From Gossypium raimondii (taxonomy: Eukaryota; Streptophyta; Magnoliopsida; Malvales; Malvaceae), in NCBI RefSeq assembly GCF_025698545.1, contig NC_068565.1:4774001-4838000 (forward strand): a DNA stretch of 64,000 nt. Direction: 5' to 3'. The translations under genes were made by a program, and so were the position numbers. Shown here one piece after another: positions 1 to 11,239 of the stretch; within the stretch, counting starts at the first letter, position 1; every line of letters begins with the position of its first letter. The notes beneath the pieces are model-generated. The model ran no database searches. It worked only from the letters and a program-made list of their open reading frames with translations, and was not told where the DNA came from.

Positions 1-117
1 AAATTTTAAAAATTATCTAATTCTTTAAAATATTACTTAATTTTTCAAAAATTATTTATTTAAAATTAATTTGAATTATATAATAATTAAATATAAAATT
101 ACAAAAAAATTCAATCA

Positions 118-315
118 TTAGCGGCGTTTATGAGAAAAACGCCGCTAAAGGTAAGCAATAGCCGCGTTTGAACCAGAAACGCCGCAATTATGAGAATTTT
201 TATTTTTCAAAACGGCGTCGTTTGATACAGGAATTTAATTTTTAGTGGCGTTTTTAATAAAAACGCCGCAAAAGTCATATAATTAGTGGCGTTTTTTATA
301 AGCGCCGCAAATTTT
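118..315. repeat. Left subterminal repeats of the CACTA element
   Basis: Several degenerate units of the form GCGGCGTTT...AAACGCCGC are seen, for example near 120-150, 163-185, 245-272 and 285-310. Each unit is a small palindrome and could bind transposase. They are more diverged than the right-end array. About 120 bases of AT-rich sequence precede them before the window edge. Confidence 0.75.
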
Positions 316-465
316 ACAATACCAAAACGAGGTCATTTTTTCCCCAAATCAGATTTGACTTAAAAAAACTTAAAATTGAGCGGTGGGCTTTATTACCAAA
401 TGCCGCCAACCCCCCCAAGTTCTGAAATCAAAATCCTTCACTTCAAAAATTCGCTTTCCCTCACT

Positions 466-666
466 TCAAATGCCGCCGGCGATGCCTCTCCTCAAGCTCC
501 CTTGCCTATGCTCAAGTCCACCATCACTGGCGCCGCTTCCACCTCTCTTTCTGCTCATAAGAAGACCAAGGGTCGTGGCTTCCGTGAGGGCGATGCTGAC
601 CGCCACTCCCGTCTCGCCTCCCGCGACTTCGAGTCCCTCGGCACTAACGGCGGCCCTGGTCCCTAG
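466..666 (+). pseudogene. Captured fragment of Y14 (RBM8A) exon-junction-complex gene, N-terminal part only
   Basis: The frame ending at 666 translates to a segment including KKTKGRGFRE, then DADRHSRLASRDFESLG and GGPGP. This matches the conserved region that precedes the RRM in plant Y14, the RNA-binding partner of MAGO in the exon junction complex. An upstream LKSTITGA also matches the family. The similarity stops at a TAG just where Y14 would continue into its RRM, and intron-like sequence follows. The RRM itself is absent, so the fragment cannot make working Y14. It is noticeably GC-rich compared with the surrounding AT-rich element. Both codon content and position inside a CACTA element point to transduplication of a host exon. 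An ATG at 376 would give a 96-residue chimeric peptide if transcribed. Confidence 0.75.
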
Positions 667-2081
667 AGATGTTAGTCCCTTCACTAAACCCTAATTTTTT
701 CTCTCCCTATTCACTTATATTGTTTCATTTTGTTTGATTTTCTAGGGTTTTATTCTTATTTTTTTGCCCTACAAAACAAGATGATTACGAAATTGCTTTC
801 ATTTTTGCTGTATGGAAGTTGATCTTAATTTCATAACAAAATTGGGTTTGAAATAAGTTGGGAATTTGATAGTTTTCGCTTAATGCTGAACCTTGAGCGG
901 GTTTCTATTTTTTTGGGATTATATGAATTATTGAACCAAAGCATCAAAACGACGTTGCAGATTTAATAAATAGTTACAAAAGTTTATACCCAAAATGGGT
1001 TTTTGATCTCAGGTAATTTAAAACTCTTATTTACTTAATGGTGTAATTTTGAATTTCATTGGAAACTTTAATTTGTTAGAATTTAAAACGTTTTTTAGCT
1101 TTGGTATTTGTGTTGTTAATGATGTTAATATCTATCTAATTCCTTTACTTGATCCTTTTTAGTGTGTTTTATTTATCGCATCCTTAGCATGTGTAACTAA
1201 TCCTTTCTTGTGTAGAATGATATCTTTGTCCTCTGTGACTTCAATTATAGACGGCTTAAAGAGATTGTACCTTTAGAAGTTGAAGCCTTTAGAAGTTACA
1301 TATCATTTTAATGATTTTGTATCCCCATTGTTGGTGAGTGAGTTATAGATCCAACTCAGTTTTAACTATCCTTGACTATGTGCTAAAAGTTCTATTTAAC
1401 AGCTCTGTAAAGCTAATCAGCTGGTTCTGATTTTTGTTTATTGCAGACAAATAGTGATTTTATATGCCCTTCGCCTTTACCAAAACCAACAGCCTCCACT
1501 TGTTCTTCACCATGGAACCAATGATCTTCGCCTTTATCAAAATAGTGTAGTTTATAAGTTTAAATCGCCTTTATCAAAGTTTAATATAAGCAAGTTAGAG
1601 AGGAATCAAGAAAGGGAGCACTTCATCTAGGATACAAACAAGCTTTGGCTTTTTGTAAGTCTTATACATAATTTCTTATACATAATTTTTTTCTTGATTT
1701 ATTTATGTGTTCTTGTTACTGTAAAATTACATATACAGCATGAATTACTGTAAAAAGAAATAAATGGTTGAAGTTGAGCAGGTGTAGACAATATTCCATT
1801 CTTTATACATCTTTCTTTCTTACTCTCTAGTGCCCTTCTGTTTTTCAGCTGGTGTTCCATGCACCACAGTTCCTTTTGAAGAATGAAAATTGAAGCTTTT
1901 TCTTTCCATGTTCTCAGATAATGGAAAATTCTTTATACATTCCATGCATAAATTGCGTATTTTCTTAGCATTAGTTGTTAATGTTCACAGATGTGTAGAT
2001 TATTTTCAATGGCAAGCTAGAGTTTTTATTTAAAATATTTGAGGATGGATTTTGCACCGCTAACTTGATGCTTGATTGTAG

Positions 2082-2142
2082 GAGTCGTGAATTTCTATGG
2101 CAGGAAGGGCATACTACCTTCGCAACAAAGGAAGAGGCAGAC
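2082..2142 (+). pseudogene. Captured exon fragment of cytosolic prolyl-tRNA synthetase
   Basis: Following an AG acceptor-like dinucleotide at 2080-2081, the frame starting at 2083 reads SREFLWQEGHT then TFATKEEAD. This is the class II catalytic-core segment of cytosolic (eukaryote/archaeal-type) prolyl-tRNA synthetase (family form SREFLWQEGHTAFATKxEAD). Similarity ends at about 2142. The sequence that follows (to about 2315) stays open in another frame but I do not recognise it; it may be a third captured piece. The fragment is on the same strand as the Y14 fragment, so a single transcript could fuse both. It covers only about 20 residues, so it is certainly non-functional as a synthetase. 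Confidence 0.65.
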
Positions 2143-2727
2143 ATTGAGTTTGTGGTTGAAGGCTTCAGTGCAAGACCTTGCTTCTCGTGCAGCTAGTCGA
2201 GCCATGGTCAAGCGCAAAAGCATCGACCTCCAAATACTGAGATATCAATTTGAGGTTTCTGTAGAGCCCTATCTAGTGACCGTTCGCTCTGTGCTCATCT
2301 TCGAAGGTCTCTGTTAGTTCATATTTTCTATTTCATTTTACATAATAAGGCACCTATATGGGGTCCTTTAAGATGAATGTCCATGTGAATGTTATTATTT
2401 CTCGTCCAAGTCTCTTCATTTGTCCTTGTATACTAGCTTCTTTAATCATGATTGTTAATTATTACGTGTTTTGTAGCTTCTTTTATATTTGGCCGAGTTA
2501 ATATAGATCATATGAGTTTGAACATAATATTTTAATTCTAAATTTAAATTCATTAATTTTATATTTACCTTTAAAGTTAAAATTTTAATAGAAAGTTTAA
2601 TTTAATTTAATTAATTTTTATCCTTAAAAGTATATAGTTTAAAGTTTAAATATCAAAATAAAACATAATATAATATTTATCATAGAAATAAATATTATTT
2701 AATTAAATTTTTTTTAAAAGTTATGTT

Positions 2728-3063
2728 TTTAACGGCGTTTGTGAAAAAGCGTCGCTAAAAGTCATTTTTATAGGGCCCTTAAAAGTTATGACCTATAGTG
2801 GCGTTTGTGGTAGAAGCGCCGCTAAAGGTCCTGGTCTTTAGCGGCGTTTGTGGTAAAAGCGCCGCTAAAGGTCCTGGTCTTTAGCGGCGTTTGTCGTAAA
2901 AGCGCCGCTAAATGTCATGGTCTTTAGCGGCGTTTATTTTTGAAAACGCCGCTAAAGTTAGCGACGCTGTCATTGGCGGCGTTTTTTGCGGCGCTTTAGC
3001 GGCGCTAAAAAGCGCCGCTAAAGGCCTAAAAAAGCGCCGCTAAAAGCCTGTTTTGGTGTAGTG
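2728..3063. repeat. Right subterminal repeat array and terminus of the CACTA element
   Basis: At least three near-identical units of about 43-45 bp (from about 2797 to 2930) contain TAGCGGCGTTTGTGGTAAAA followed by GCGCCGCTAAAGG. Further shortened units run to the terminal TAGTG at 3063. Each unit is itself an inverted repeat able to form a hairpin. The high identity among units, compared with the decayed left array, suggests recent homogenisation. Confidence 0.85.
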
Positions 3064-5886
3064 TTTATTTGAAATGGATCTAATGAAAGCCTCGGGAAGT
3101 GATAATTTCCATGCACTTCTTTTCCAGAGCCAGTGGGATATTGTTGGCAGTGCTGTTTGTGAGTGGGTATAAGATATTTTTGCAGGGAATCCTATTAATT
3201 CAAACTTGAATAACACATTGATCGTTCTTATCCCAAAAAAATAGATTTTCTTGAGAACTTTAATCAATTTCATCCAATCAGTCTTTGCTCTGTCTTGTAT
3301 AACTGGTGATGAAAGTGATTGCAAATCGATTTAAGTTGGTTTTTCCCAACTTTATTTCATAGGAACAAGGTGGTTTCATTGTTGGGCACAATATCTCAAA
3401 TAATATTATTATAGAGCAAGAAGTCATTCACACCATGAGAAGGAAACGTAATGGGAAGAATTGGATGGCTATTAAGTTCGATTTAGAAAAGGCGTATGAC
3501 AGAGTAAATTGGGAATTTAGTGATGCATCTTTACAAGTTGTCGGGATACTTGATTTACTTCTAAAAGTGATCATGTCAGCCATTTCTTCTTTGACCATGC
3601 AGATTCTTTGGAATAGAGTTCCTACTCGAAAGTTTAAACCGGTAAGGGGGATTCGTCAAGGTTGTCCACTTTCTCTATACCTGTTTGTTCTGTGCATGAA
3701 ATGGCTAGGGCATATTATTTGTTCAAAATTTAACAAGGGTAGGTGGAAGCCAATTCAACTTTCGAGATCGGGGCCGATTCTTTGCCAATTGTTTTTTGCT
3801 GACGACTTGGTCATCTTTTGTAAAGTAGATCTTGATCAAGTTTGTTTATTGGAGAGAGTTCTGAATCATTTCTGTAAGCTTTCTAGGCACAAGGTCAGTG
3901 ACAGGAAAAGCAGTATTTTGTTTTCCATAGGGTTCGAAATAATATGAGTAATCAAATTAGCTCTATGCTCGATTTTCAAGAAATTCAGAACCTTGGTACC
4001 TACTTAGGGGTACCTCTCTTACATGATGGGGTTACTAAAGGTACCCTAAGCTATATGGTTGATAAAGTAAGGCGCAAGTTGCAAAATTGGGATGCAAGGA
4101 AGTTATTCATAGCTGGAAGAATAACTCTAGCCCAATATGTTTTACTCTCCATTTCGAATTATTTCATGCAGTCTATGTTGAGACTGAAAGGAATTTATGA
4201 TGAGATTGATATATTGGCAAGGCAATTCATTTGGGGGAGCTCTAACGGTCATCCAAAAATGTCTTTAGTAATGTGGGATTCCATCTGTCAGCCTAATTCT
4301 CGAGGTGCCCTTGGTTTACGTCACTTGCAAGATCAAAATATATCGTTTATTATGAAGATTGTGTTTAATCTAGTCTCCAAAGATAATTCCTTGTAGGTTT
4401 GTGTCCTTTGTTCGAAATATGGTTGGAAAGAGCAAATACCAAAATCAATTGCTAGGAGTCCATGTTCACAGTTATGGCAAGCCTTCTATAAGGTTTGGAC
4501 TCTCTTCCGTGAGAACTTAGTTTGGTCTATTGGTGGTGGTACTAATATTTGATGCTGGAAAGCTTCATGGATTCCTAGTATTGGTCGCTTAAGTTCCCAT
4601 ATTCCCTTTTATGCTAACCTTAACATGGACTGTTCTCTCAAGGATTTGGTCACGCCAGATGGTACTTGGAATTTGGATATGTTTTGTATTTGGTTGTCTG
4701 ATGAAATGATTAATCGTATTATCAGTATTCCCCCATTCATCTTTATTTGAGTTCGAATAGAGTGATTTGGGCTTGTTCGGCCTCAAGCTCCTTCTCTATT
4801 CTGAATGCATATTGGTCGTTTAAAGAAGAAACTTGGAACCCCATAGAGAAATTCTTGAAGAGCACTTGGAAGTATTAGGGACCTCAAATAGTGAGATTTT
4901 TCCTTTGGTTGTCATCTAAGCAGAGACTTCTACTGAATTCGGAGTGTACCTAGTTAGGAATTGGTTTTATCAACTCTTGTCCGATATGTGGGCATGGTTT
5001 AGAGGATATTATTCATGTTGTTTGAGATTGTCCGACAGCTAAGGATATGTAGATGCATGTGATTCCAATAGAGCTTCAATAAAGGTTTTTTTTTATGACT
5101 TTCAGGTTTGGTTTTCTTCTAATCTGTGTTGTAATTGAGTTTGCAGGGTCGTGGAGTTACTTGGTCATCCCTTTTTGGATTAATAGCTTGGCGCATTTGG
5201 AAGAATAGAAACCTTTTCATATTCCAAAACATTACATAGTCAGCAACTGAAGTTGTTAAAGCCTCCATTACCTGGGCTCAATTCGAATTTCATCAAAATG
5301 GATACAAGAGCAATACTTTGATGCGAAGCCATAATCTTCATACCAATAAGATGTGGGTTCACTTATTCATGAATGGCGCAATTGCAAAGGAGACAGGAAA
5401 CATTGTTGCTGGAGGTATGCTGCGGGATCAATTTGGAAATTGGATTCTCGGCTTCAATCGATACTTGGGAAAATGTTCACCTTTTAAGGCGAAACTTTGG
5501 GGCATCTTGGATGGGCTCCTTGTTATGCTTAATAAAAGATATGGATAGACGAGTAATAATTCAGATCGATAATCTTGATGTGGTCCAAGCTTTATCCAAT
5601 ATTGAGCTAGAGAAACCATGCATCACCTTGTTTAGAAGGCTCCATAAAACTATGAGATCTGAAAGGTAATGGTAAATTAGATATGTGCCTAGAGAACACA
5701 ACATTGTCGCGAACCGGCTGGCCAAACTTAACCTAAAGTGGAAATCGAGTTTACAAGTTTTTAATGTGGCCCTAAAGGAAATCCTTGAGGTCTTACGACA
5801 GGATAAACTGAGTGGTACTTTTAAGCATTTGAATTAATGTAATTTATTATTTATTTTCACAAAGAAAAATTACAAGTAAAAAAAAT
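3064..5886 (+). mobile_element. L1-type LINE (non-LTR retrotransposon), 5'-truncated and decayed
   Basis: On the plus strand are pieces of a plant LINE ORF2. They are an RT start region (about 3076-3300), an RT core at 3435-3947 with FDLEKAYDRVNWEF, IRQGCPLSLYLFVL and FFADDLVIF (the FADD form of the catalytic YADD box), and an RT thumb region at 3944-4396. A zinc-finger-like zf-RVT segment near 4975-5045 and an RNase H domain at about 5318-5820 follow. The order RT, zf-RVT, RNase H fits plant L1 elements. Frameshifts and stops interrupt it (for example the frame change at 3944 and stops at 4394 and 4551), so it is dead. It ends in an A-rich tract near 5870-5886. The endonuclease region is missing because the CACTA element abuts the RT, so the rest of the LINE probably lies beyond the CACTA left end. 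Confidence 0.85.
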
Positions 5887-6820
5887 TATACTTATTAAAG
5901 GTAAAATCATTTGCTTTCATTGAGGTTACTGAAGTCTGAAGCAAAATTTATATCATAAATATATGATAAACTTAAAAGAATCAAAAAAACTAAGACATGA
6001 TTTGCACATATGATACGATTGAAAACTCACCCCTGGCAATTATAGTCTCATTAGCTTGGTTTCCGCAAATCAATCCAATTATTTGATTTGTGCCTCGTCC
6101 TTAATTAATGTTAAGAATCTGACGTACACGCTAGGGTGAAAAATTGTAATTCTTCATCAATTTCAGTCAGTCCTTTCTTTGCGGGTAACATCATCTGCTT
6201 GATTTATAGAAAAAATAAGAGGCAATTGATGTTGAAATGAATTTTGATTAACTTGACTTTCAACTTTTTTTTTTATTAGTCTAAATACAGACCAGGTCTG
6301 ATGTTGCAAATTAAAGTTATTGCTACGTTTTATGTAATACACATGATAACGAGTATTAGTCAATTTAAAAGTAAAAAATAAAAATAAAAAATTGAGTCTC
6401 GCTTACAAAGGAAGAACAAGCATGTAACTTGATGCAATTAATTTAGACCGGAGAAGAAACTTTATGCTGTCTGCTGTTCGGCGTAAATTTGTGGTGTCTC
6501 ATCAATTTATTATTGTTTTATAAGGTTATTTTGCACTTTTTTTTCCAAAGAGGGGAGTAAAATAAATCTCACATTTGAATCTAGCATTAAATGTCAATTA
6601 GCCAATGAACATTTGACATTAATTATCCTATTTTACTTGCAATACAAAACATGAAAGGGGGGGACGCAAGAAGAAAACTTGTTTTCTTGACAGCTATAAT
6701 ATTTCCATAAACTCGGACCATAGTCTTCATAGCTGAATTTTCGACACCATTCAGATGAAGACTTTATAATAAATTTTCACAATACTACAGCCCTCAGATT
6801 AAGACTTAATAATAATTTCC
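5887..6820. other. Gene-free stretch: upstream region of the first RLP gene
   Basis: No coding or repeat signature was recognised up to about 6700. From about 6720 the sequence resembles the region upstream of the second RLP copy (about 13030-13230), with shared AAGACTTAATAATA and CACAATGAAATGTAA stretches. The tandem duplication therefore included promoter sequence. Confidence 0.5.
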
Positions 6821-6863
6821 ACAATGAAATGTAAACATGATTGGCGCAATTTTCTTGGAATCT

Positions 6864-6870
6864 TATATAA
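6864..6870 (+). promoter_or_regulatory. Putative TATA box of RLP gene 1
   Basis: TATATAA lies about 90 bp upstream of the ATG at 6962. An equivalent TATA-like AATATAAATG is found at the same place upstream of the paralogue. Confidence 0.45.
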
Positions 6871-6961
6871 ATATAAGCTCCCCACTCCACCTATTTTCAC
6901 TCATCCTTCTCATTTTACAATATCCATTTGCTTGATTTTATTGTCTATATCTGAGAGAAAC

Positions 6962-9900
6962 ATGAAAGGGTGGTTACTACTGTTGTATTTTCTGCTATTT
7001 TTCCTCTTCATTACATGTAATTCTTCTACTCTACCATTATCGTCGTGCCCTCATGACCAAAGTTTTGCCTTGACCCAGTTCAGCAACTCCTTTTCCATTG
7101 ATTGCCCCTTTTTTAACCCATGGTGTACTGTATCCAGGGCTAAGACAATCTCCTGGAAGGAAGGAACAAACTGTTGTTTGTGGGATGGGGTTAAGTGTGA
7201 TACTGAAACAAGGAATGTGATTGCCCTTGATCTTAGTTGCAGCTGCCTTGTTGGCCCTTTCACTTCTAATAGCACCCTCTTCCTCCTCCGCCATCTCCGT
7301 CAGCTTAACCTCGCCGGGAATGATTTCAGATTCTCCCCAATGGCATCCCAGTTTGGTCAATTGACTAGTTTGACCCATCTAAACATCTATGGGTCACTTT
7401 TTCAAGGTAATATCCCCCTAGAAATCTCACACCTTTCCAAACTGTTATCCCTCAATCTTTCCAAAAATTATGAGTTGATCTTTGAAGGACATGTCTTCGA
7501 AAGTGTCGTGAAAAACTTGACACAACTAAGACACCTTCTTCTCACAGGTGTCAATATGTCTTCGGCTGTTTTAACCAAATAACCCAAAAAAATATTATAT
7601 TTATAAAAATAACCTAAGTTTAAAAATAATCACCAAAATAACCTAAAATGAACAGTACTCACTCTTTTTTTGCACCAATGATTACCTAAGTTTAAAAATA
7701 ATCACCAAAATAACCTAAAATAAACAGTACCCACTCTTTTTTTGCACCAATGATTGGCTAATCATTGTGTCAGACTTAAAAAAATTATTTTTTTGGGTTC
7801 TGGCCTGTCAATGGCCGGAACCCATGTATTTTTTTTTAAAATTGTGTAATACTGAAATACGGATATACGAAAAAAAAAAAAAAAAAAAAAATTTTGGGTG
7901 CTGGCCTGTCAATGGCCGGCACCCAAGACACAAAGGCACAAAAAAAATTTTTTTTTCGTGTCGAATCGATAAAAAATACGAAAAAATAAAATAAAAAATT
8001 TTGGGTCTTTGGCCTGTCAATGGCGGCACCAAGATAAGATACTAAAAAAAATTTATTTTTTCGTGTGTCGAATCGAATAAAAAATACGAAAAAATAAAAA
8101 ATTTGAGTCTTGGCTTTGTCAATGGCGGCACCCAATCTGATACGAAAAAAATTATTTTTTTTTCGTGTCAAAATCAGATAAAAAAATACGAAAAAATAAA
8201 AAAATTTTTCTTTTTATTGTATCGGTGCCGCCATTGACAAGCCAAAGACCCAAAAAAAATTTTAATTTTTTCGTATTTTTATCTCGATTCGACACGAAAA
8301 AAAATAATTTTTTTTCTTTCTATGTACTGGGTGCCGCCATTGATAAAGCCAGACCCAAAAAAATTTTTTATTTTTTCGTATTTTTATCTGATCGACACTA
8401 AAAAAAAAATTTTATATTTTTCGTATCAGATCGGTGCCGCCATTGACCATTAAAGACCCAAAAAAAATTTTTTATTTTTTTCGTATTTTTTTATCTGATT
8501 CTGACACGAAAAAAATAATTTTTTTTCGTGTACTGTGTACTGGGTGCTGGCCTGCACCCAAAAAATTTTTTTTTTGTTTTTTTCTTTTTCGTATATCCGT
8601 ATTTCAGTATTACACAATTTTTAAAAAAAATACATGGGTTCCGGCCATTGACAGGCCATAACCCAAAAAAATAATTTTTTTAAGTCTGACACAATAATTA
8701 GCCAATCATTGGTGCAAAAAAAGAGTGGATACTGTTCATTTTAGGTTATTTTGGTGATTGTTTTTAAACCTGAATTATTTTTGTAAATATAATATTTTTT
8801 TGGGTTATTTGGGTAACACAGCCTATGTCTTCAGTTGTACCTACCTCTTTCCGTAACATGTCTTCTTACATAACAACTCTTATCCTTGAGGAGAATGGAC
8901 TTCAAGGAAAGTTCCCCGAAGATGGTTTCCGCTTTCCATACCTGCAGAAGTTCCACTTTGCAATATTTCTTCTAGAATCCGGGCAGGAACAGGAACTAGA
9001 ACTCAAGTTCCCAAAGACAAATTGGAGTGGTCCCCTCAAGTCATTGCAAGTCTCATCTCCATATTTGCAGGAACTACCTGATTCAATTGGCAATCTTAGA
9101 TCTTTGGAGATATTGGATCTTTCCCATAGCAATTTAAGATGGCCAACTCCAGTATCTCTCGGCAACCTCACTCAACTTGAGTATCTAGATCTTTCCCATA
9201 ATAACCTTAGTGGTCCTATTCCATGGTCAGTTTTCAACCTCACTCAAGTTCAGTTTCTAGATTTTTCAAAAAACAAGTTGGAGGGTTCCCTTCCTTCTCA
9301 AGTGAGTGGGCTTTCACAGCTTAGTATTCTACTCTTTGATCACAACTTTCTCAGTGGCAGGGTACCGACCTGGTTGTTCTCTCTTCCTTCTTTAGTTAAG
9401 TTAAGGCTCAATAACAACAAGCTGAATGGCAACTTTGAATTGGACAAACCATCAGAGCGCAGCAAACTTGAGCAGCTCTCTCTCTCAGATAATGCTTTGT
9501 CATCATTTACCAGTGCAAGCAATGCCAATTACTCGTTGCCTAATCTTGTAAGTTTAGAACTCTCTTCTTGCAGCATAAGTGAATTTCCAAATTTTGTTAG
9601 AAATCTAGAAGGTTTAACCTATCTAGACCTTTCTAACAATAGAACTCATGTCCTCGAGAAAGATATGTTTCTAAAGCTCAAAAGCCTTAAAACTTTGGAT
9701 CTACACAACAGTCCGCTGTCTGTGAGTGACAATAGCAACCTGAGTGTTGTGTTACCCCATCTTGATACGTTGTGGTTGTCTTCTTGTAATATAACTGAGT
9801 TTTCAAATTTCTTGACAATGCAAGAGAGTTTGACTTATTTAGATATTTCAAACAACAGCATTCAAGGTCAAATTACCCAAAAAGAAAACAATTGGAAAAG

Positions 9901-11239
9901 CTACTTACAATATCTTGATCTTTCTAACAATGTTTTGACAGCTTTAAAATATTATCCATGGAAGAATATAAGATTTCTTAAGCTTGGGTCCAACCTGCTA
10001 GAAGGGCCACTTCTAGTACCACCAATTTCAACGACTGTTTTCTCAATTTCAAAGAACAGATTGAATGGAGAAATTCCATCTTCGATATGCAATTTGGTTG
10101 ATTCGGAGTTCGGTGTACTTCTAGACTTGGCCCATAACAACTTGAGTGGAGCAATCCCAAAATGTCTGGGCTTGAGAAATATTTTCATTTTGGATTTACA
10201 GATGAATAGGTTTCATGGGAACATCCCTGATTTTTGGGTTGAGGAAAACCACAGGTTACAAACACTTAACCTCAACAACAATGATTTTGATGGGTCATTA
10301 CCTAAATCCTTGGCCAATTGTGTTGATCTAGAAGTGCTGAATCTTGGAAACAACAAGATAAATGACATATTTCCCCACTGGTTGGGAAATCTTCCTCGGC
10401 TACAAGTTCTTGCGTTGCGCTCCAACTATTTCCATGGTCAAATAACACATTTTGAAAATGAGTCGCATTTCTCGACTTTGCGAATCTTAGACCTCTCGCA
10501 TAATAAGTTCTCTGGTTTAATGCCAACAACATACTTCACAAGTTTCCAAGGTATGATGAGTTTGGCTGATGTTCAAATGGGATATATAGGAGCTGAAGAT
10601 ACTTATTACCGCGTTTCCGTGGCTGTCACAATGAAAGGTGTGGACATTGAGCTTGAGAAAATTCTAACTGTTTTTGCAGCCATCGATATGTCAAGCAACA
10701 AATTCGAAGGAACAATTCCAGAAACAGTTGGAAACCTTATTTCTCTCCAGGTGCTCAACTTTTCTCACAACCACTTAACCGGTCATATTCCTTCCTCATT
10801 GGGGAATTTGGTAGCACTTGAGTCGCTAGATCTTTCTTGCAACGAGCTTGTTGGGGAGATTCCTTCGGAGTTGACTGGTTTGAATTTTCTTGAAGTGTTA
10901 AACCTGTCAGAGAACCAGCTCGTTGGGCTCATACCTCAGGGAAAACAATTCAACACCTTTCTCAACGATTCCTACGCTGGAAATATAGGACTGTGTGGGT
11001 TTCCCGTTTCAAAAAGCTGCGGCCGTAGTGAACCACCACCAGCAATTTTTGATGAAGAGGAAGTTGATTCTGCATTTGGATTGGATTGGAAATTTGTAAT
11101 GATGGGTTATGGATGTGGAATGGCTTTTGGATTTTCAGCTGGCTACATCATGATGACAATTCGTAAACCAAAATGGCTTGTTGGGATGGTTCAACGAGTC
11201 GGCAACAAAATTCTGAAGAGATTCAAGAAATATCGTTGA
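6962..11239 (+). CDS. Receptor-like protein (extracellular LRR, single TM, no kinase), interrupted by a 1,260-bp fold-back element
   Basis: The coding halves are 6962-7563 and 8833-11239. With the transposon and one target-site copy removed they form one open frame of 1,002 residues. Order: signal peptide (MKGWLLLLYFLLFFLF); cysteine-rich LRRNT cap with NCCLWDGVKCD; about 25-30 plant-type LRRs (LxxLxLSxNxLSGxIP); a spacer around YRVSVAVTMKGVD; final LRRs; the GLCGFPVSKSC cap. An acidic DEEEVD stretch, one TM helix with spaced glycines (GYGCGMAFGFSAGY) and a short basic tail follow. This is the Cf-9/EIX/HcrVf class of plasma-membrane RLPs, which signal through SOBIR1-type kinases, with the TM glycines involved (family knowledge). 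The start at 6962 is chosen because the signal peptide begins there and the paralogue matches. Without splicing, the insertion stops translation after about 206 residues. An intron-like removal is possible (see findings). Intronless relatives are usual. The ligand is unknown. Confidence 0.85.
7564..8823. mobile_element. Palindromic (fold-back) Mutator-like element with 9-bp target duplication
   Basis: The 9-bp direct repeat TATGTCTTC (7555-7563 and 8824-8832) flanks 1,260 bp that begins GGCTGT and ends ACAGCC. The arms are inverted copies over most of the length. The outer 200 bp are almost perfectly complementary (AACCCAAAAAAATATTATAT and its complement). The inner parts are paired units of about 100 bp, each with a GGCCTGTCAATGGCGGCACC-like core, on the left near 7794, 7893, 8001 and 8104. 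Complementary cores lie near 8223, 8330, 8433 and 8637. The symmetry centre is near 8200. There is no transposase. The 9-bp duplication and long terminal inverted repeats fit non-autonomous MULEs. The uninterrupted paralogue at 13801-13830 confirms the empty site. Confidence 0.88.

Larger units (their letters stand above)
1..3063. mobile_element. CACTA (En/Spm-type) transposon, right-hand part, non-autonomous, carrying host gene fragments
   Basis: The right end reads ...TTGGTGTAGTG at 3053-3063, the reverse complement of CACTACACCAA, the hallmark terminus of CACTA elements. Arrays of short GCGGCG/CGCCGC-containing inverted units lie inward of both ends (118-315 and 2728-3063), as expected for CACTA subterminal repeats. 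The left CACTA terminus is not in the window, so the element starts upstream and is longer than 3 kb. No transposase-like coding was seen. The interior instead holds fragments resembling Y14 and prolyl-tRNA synthetase exons, so this is a gene-capturing, non-autonomous copy. The right end abuts LINE reverse-transcriptase sequence, implying insertion into an older LINE. Flanking bases 3064-3066 (TTT) would be one side of a 3-bp target duplication. Family assignment is well supported; autonomy is inferred. Confidence 0.85.

Noticed and set aside
466-684. Minus-strand open frame of 72 codons opposite the Y14 fragment
   Set aside because: It is the antisense shadow of GC-rich captured exon sequence; the plus strand matches a known family.
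7767-8661. Several open frames of 70-110 codons on both strands
   Set aside because: They are low-complexity (Phe/Lys-rich) translations of the fold-back element's A/T runs and repeat units, not genes.
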